Notes under the pieces: model-generated | The model's input: the letters and a program-made list of their open reading frames with translations, nothing else | The model's database searches: none | What the model was told of the DNA's origin: nothing | Shown here: positions 5,811 through 7,296 of the stretch, piece by piece | How positions within the stretch are numbered: the stretch's first letter is position 1 | Layout: each line of letters starts with the position of its first letter | Made by a program: the position numbers and the translations under genes | Source of the DNA: Candidatus Aminicenantota bacterium | GTDB lineage: Bacteria > Acidobacteriota > Aminicenantia > UBA2199 | Length of the DNA: 7,296 nt | Direction of reading: 5' to 3' | NCBI GenBank assembly: GCA_023136725.1 | Contig: JAGLQR010000080.1 | Location: forward strand, 1-7,296

Positions 5811-6611
5811 ATGAAAAAAATATTTATTAAAATATTGATATCAATATTAATTCTGTATATCTTTTTAGGTGGGGTGATGTTTATGTTTCAAGAGAAATAT
5901 ATATTCTTTCCGGAAAAACTGGAAAAATCGTTCCAATTTGATTTTGATCAAAAATTTGAGGAAATATATATTAAAACAGATGACGGGATAGATCTTCACG
6001 GCCTTTTATTCAGTGTGGACAATTCAAAAGGATTGATTTTTTATCTGCATGGAAATGCCGGTTCGTTAAGTTCCTGGGGCGGAGTGGCAAGAACATACAC
6101 CGATCTGAACTATGATGTGTTTATACTTGATTACAGGGGCTATGGGAAAAGTGATGGATCTATTAGCAGTGAGAAGCAGCTCTTTTCGGATATTCAGGCA
6201 GCGTATGATAATTTGAAGAAAAAATATGCCGAAAATAAAATTATTATTTTAGGATATTCAATTGGAGCGGGACCTGCAGCAAAAATTGCCTCGACAAACA
6301 ACCCGAAACTGCTTATTTTACAGGCACCGTATTATAATTTGTCCGACCTGATGAGAAAATTTTATCCATTAATTCCAACTTTTTTTCTAAAATATAAATT
6401 CAGAACAGACAAATATATTAAAGAGTGTAAAATGCCTGTGGTAATTTTTCACGGAGATCAGGATGAAGTGATATATTACGGTTCATCATTGAAATTGAAA
6501 AAATTATTCAAACCTGGAGACAGGCTTATCTCTCTCGAAGGACAATATCACAATGGAATGTCAGACAATGAAGATTATCTGAATGAAATTAAAAAAATAC
6601 TGGAAAAATAA
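5811..6611 (+). CDS. Membrane-anchored alpha/beta hydrolase (Bem46 / serine aminopeptidase S33-like)
   Basis: The 266-residue protein begins MKKIFIK followed by a hydrophobic helix at about 6-26. This is an uncleaved anchor with the positive end inside, placing the catalytic domain outside the inner membrane. The hydrolase core shows the oxyanion-loop motif HGNAG (80-84), LDYRGYGKSDG at 106-116, the nucleophile elbow GYSIGAG with S150, the acid D218 in HGDQDEVI, and H247 in GQYHNG. All catalytic residues are present, so it should be active. Substrate cannot be read from sequence; esterase or peptidase-like activity on lipids or small acyl compounds is plausible. AAGGA at 5798-5802, 8 bases before the ATG, supports the start. 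It lies 45 bases after the DUF523 gene with no strong terminator between, so read-through is possible. Confidence 0.87.
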   Translation: MKKIFIKILISILILYIFLGGVMFMFQEKYIFFPEKLEKSFQFDFDQKFEEIYIKTDDGIDLHGLLFSVDNSKGLIFYLHGNAGSLSSWGGVARTYTDLNYDVFILDYRGYGKSDGSISSEKQLFSDIQAAYDNLKKKYAENKIIILGYSIGAGPAAKIASTNNPKLLILQAPYYNLSDLMRKFYPLIPTFFLKYKFRTDKYIKECKMPVVIFHGDQDEVIYYGSSLKLKKLFKPGDRLISLEGQYHNGMSDNEDYLNEIKKILEK

Positions 6612-6623
6612 TTATAGTTTAAT

Positions 6624-6653
6624 ACTTTCTCGATGAAAGTTTTCAGATTTTTT
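6624..6653 (+). terminator. Weak intrinsic terminator after the hydrolase gene
   Basis: ACTTTC (6624-6629) pairs with GAAAGT (6635-6640) around TCGAT, followed by TTTCAGATTTTTT. The stem is short with two G-C pairs, but the T-rich tail and the position 13 bases after the stop fit a terminator. Confidence 0.45.
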
Positions 6654-6675
6654 AAATTTTTATCCAATTTATCTA

Positions 6676-6702
6676 TTGTTTTCTGCAAATAAAGAATATA
6701 AT
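6676..6702 (+). promoter_or_regulatory. Candidate promoter of the DUF4395 gene
   Basis: TATAAT at 6697-6702 is a perfect -10. The -35 is poor: TTGTTT at 6676-6681 gives a 15-base spacer, and CTATTG at 6673-6678 gives 18. Transcription would start near 6709, leaving a leader of about 58 bases. A promoter here agrees with the terminator-like hairpin just upstream. Confidence 0.5.
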
Positions 6703-6731
6703 ACTAAAACATAACCATTCCAGGTGTAATA

Positions 6732-6770
6732 GTGCATGTCGTAATAATAATTAAAAGGAGTTTGGAATGA
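6732..6770 (+). CDS. Possible 12-codon upstream ORF overlapping the DUF4395 start
   Basis: A GTG at 6732, five bases after AGGTG (6722-6726), opens a 12-codon frame whose TGA overlaps the DUF4395 ATG as ATGA (6767-6770). It resembles the mini-ORF before the DUF523 gene. The downstream gene, however, has its own good AAGGAG, so coupling is not needed, and a frame this short can arise by chance. Confidence 0.2.
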   Translation: MHVVIIIKRSLE

Positions 6771-7296
6771 AGAAAATAGTAAAATTCGGAGAGGATGTAG
6801 AAGGATTTAATATCCCTGTTTTAAATGAAAGGGAGATCAGAGCGGCAGCAGGACTATTTTTTTTAATGATGATTATCTCAATACTGACAGTCATTTTAAA
6901 AGGGGATTTTTTGCTGCTGAAGTATGCTGTTGTAATATTCCTGACAGATTTCCTGATAAGAGTCTTTATTAATCCTAAATTTTCTCCTTCATTAATAATC
7001 GGACGTTTGATTGTCAGGAATCAGGTTCCGGAATATGTTGGTGCTCAACAAAAAAAGTTTGCCTGGATAATTGGTGTGGTTTTTGGTGCTATAATGTTCA
7101 TTCTCATTGTAGTAATTAATTCATATAGCCCGATAACAGGTATAATATGTTTTATTTGCCTTATATTCTTATTTTTTGAATCTGCGTTTGGTATTTGTTT
7201 GGGATGCAAGTTTTATCCGTTGTTTTATAAAGAAAAAGCTCAATACTGCCCAGGTGAAGTGTGTGATGTAAATTCAAAACAGGATATTCAAAAAAC
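6767..7296 (+). CDS. DUF4395 membrane protein (3' end outside the window)
   Basis: The frame is open for 176 codons to the window edge. The start has AAGGAG at 6755-6760, six bases ahead. The sequence fits DUF4395: a basic N-terminus, then INPKFSPSLIIGRL at 68-81, the conserved PEYVGAQQKKFAW at 88-100 and FESAFGICLGCKFYPLF at 137-153, ending near a YCPGEVC segment (160-166). Four membrane helices are likely at about 27-45, 49-67, 99-119 and 122-143. Cysteines C144/C147 and C161/C166 lie close together after the last helix and could form disulfides, bind metal or take part in thiol exchange. The family function is unknown. Only a short tail should be missing, since the conserved core is complete. 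It probably has its own promoter. Confidence 0.85.
   Translation, partial: MKKIVKFGEDVEGFNIPVLNEREIRAAAGLFFLMMIISILTVILKGDFLLLKYAVVIFLTDFLIRVFINPKFSPSLIIGRLIVRNQVPEYVGAQQKKFAWIIGVVFGAIMFILIVVINSYSPITGIICFICLIFLFFESAFGICLGCKFYPLFYKEKAQYCPGEVCDVNSKQDIQK

Noticed and set aside
1..7296. CRISPR array, transposon ends, tRNA or phage genes
   Set aside because: No regularly spaced repeats, cloverleaf-like sequence, transposase or integrase motifs were seen on either strand.

Overview
This AT-rich bacterial window (my estimate by eye is somewhat under 40% G+C) has every recognisable gene on the + strand. It has two parts: a conserved ribosome and fatty-acid/phospholipid synthesis cluster (about 1-4124), and an accessory block of redox, sulfur and membrane genes (about 4200-7296). 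I see no mobile element, CRISPR array, tRNA or rRNA, and no gene-free stretch reaches 300 bases.

Region 1 (81-4090) encodes a DUF177/YceD protein, ribosomal protein bL32 (rpmF), PlsX, FabG, acyl carrier protein and FabF, tightly packed. FabG overlaps plsX by 8 bases, and the other gaps are 3 to 18 bases. A strong GC hairpin with a UCCG tetraloop and a T run closes the cluster. The order DUF177-rpmF-plsX-fab is widespread in bacteria, but fabH and fabD, often found between plsX and fabG, are absent. PlsX makes acyl-phosphate from acyl-ACP for phospholipid synthesis, while FabG and FabF carry out the reduction and condensation steps on chains carried by ACP. A possible sigma70-type promoter lies ahead of the cluster. 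Alternatively, those first bases are the tail of an upstream gene whose stop overlaps the DUF177 start.

Region 2 holds (a) a 357-residue flavodoxin-like protein joined to a double [4Fe-4S] ferredoxin domain, with hydrophobic membrane segments; (b) a DUF523/TudS-type protein (the family includes thiouracil desulfidase), linked to the previous gene by an 8-codon mini-ORF whose two ends are both ATGA stop/start overlaps; (c) a membrane-anchored alpha/beta hydrolase of the Bem46 type; and (d) a DUF4395 membrane protein with paired CxxC-like motifs, cut off by the window end.

The organism cannot be named from this sequence. The oxygen-sensitive type of Fe-S proteins suggests an anaerobe. Purine-rich AAGGAG sites precede several genes, while plsX, fabF and the flavodoxin-ferredoxin gene have no visible Shine-Dalgarno, so translation initiation looks mixed. 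A low-GC member of a less-studied phylum fits, but this is inference.

The first half is ordinary housekeeping. The best leads for new biology are the coupled redox/desulfidase pair with its mini-ORF relay, and the possibly leaderless start of the flavodoxin-ferredoxin gene.
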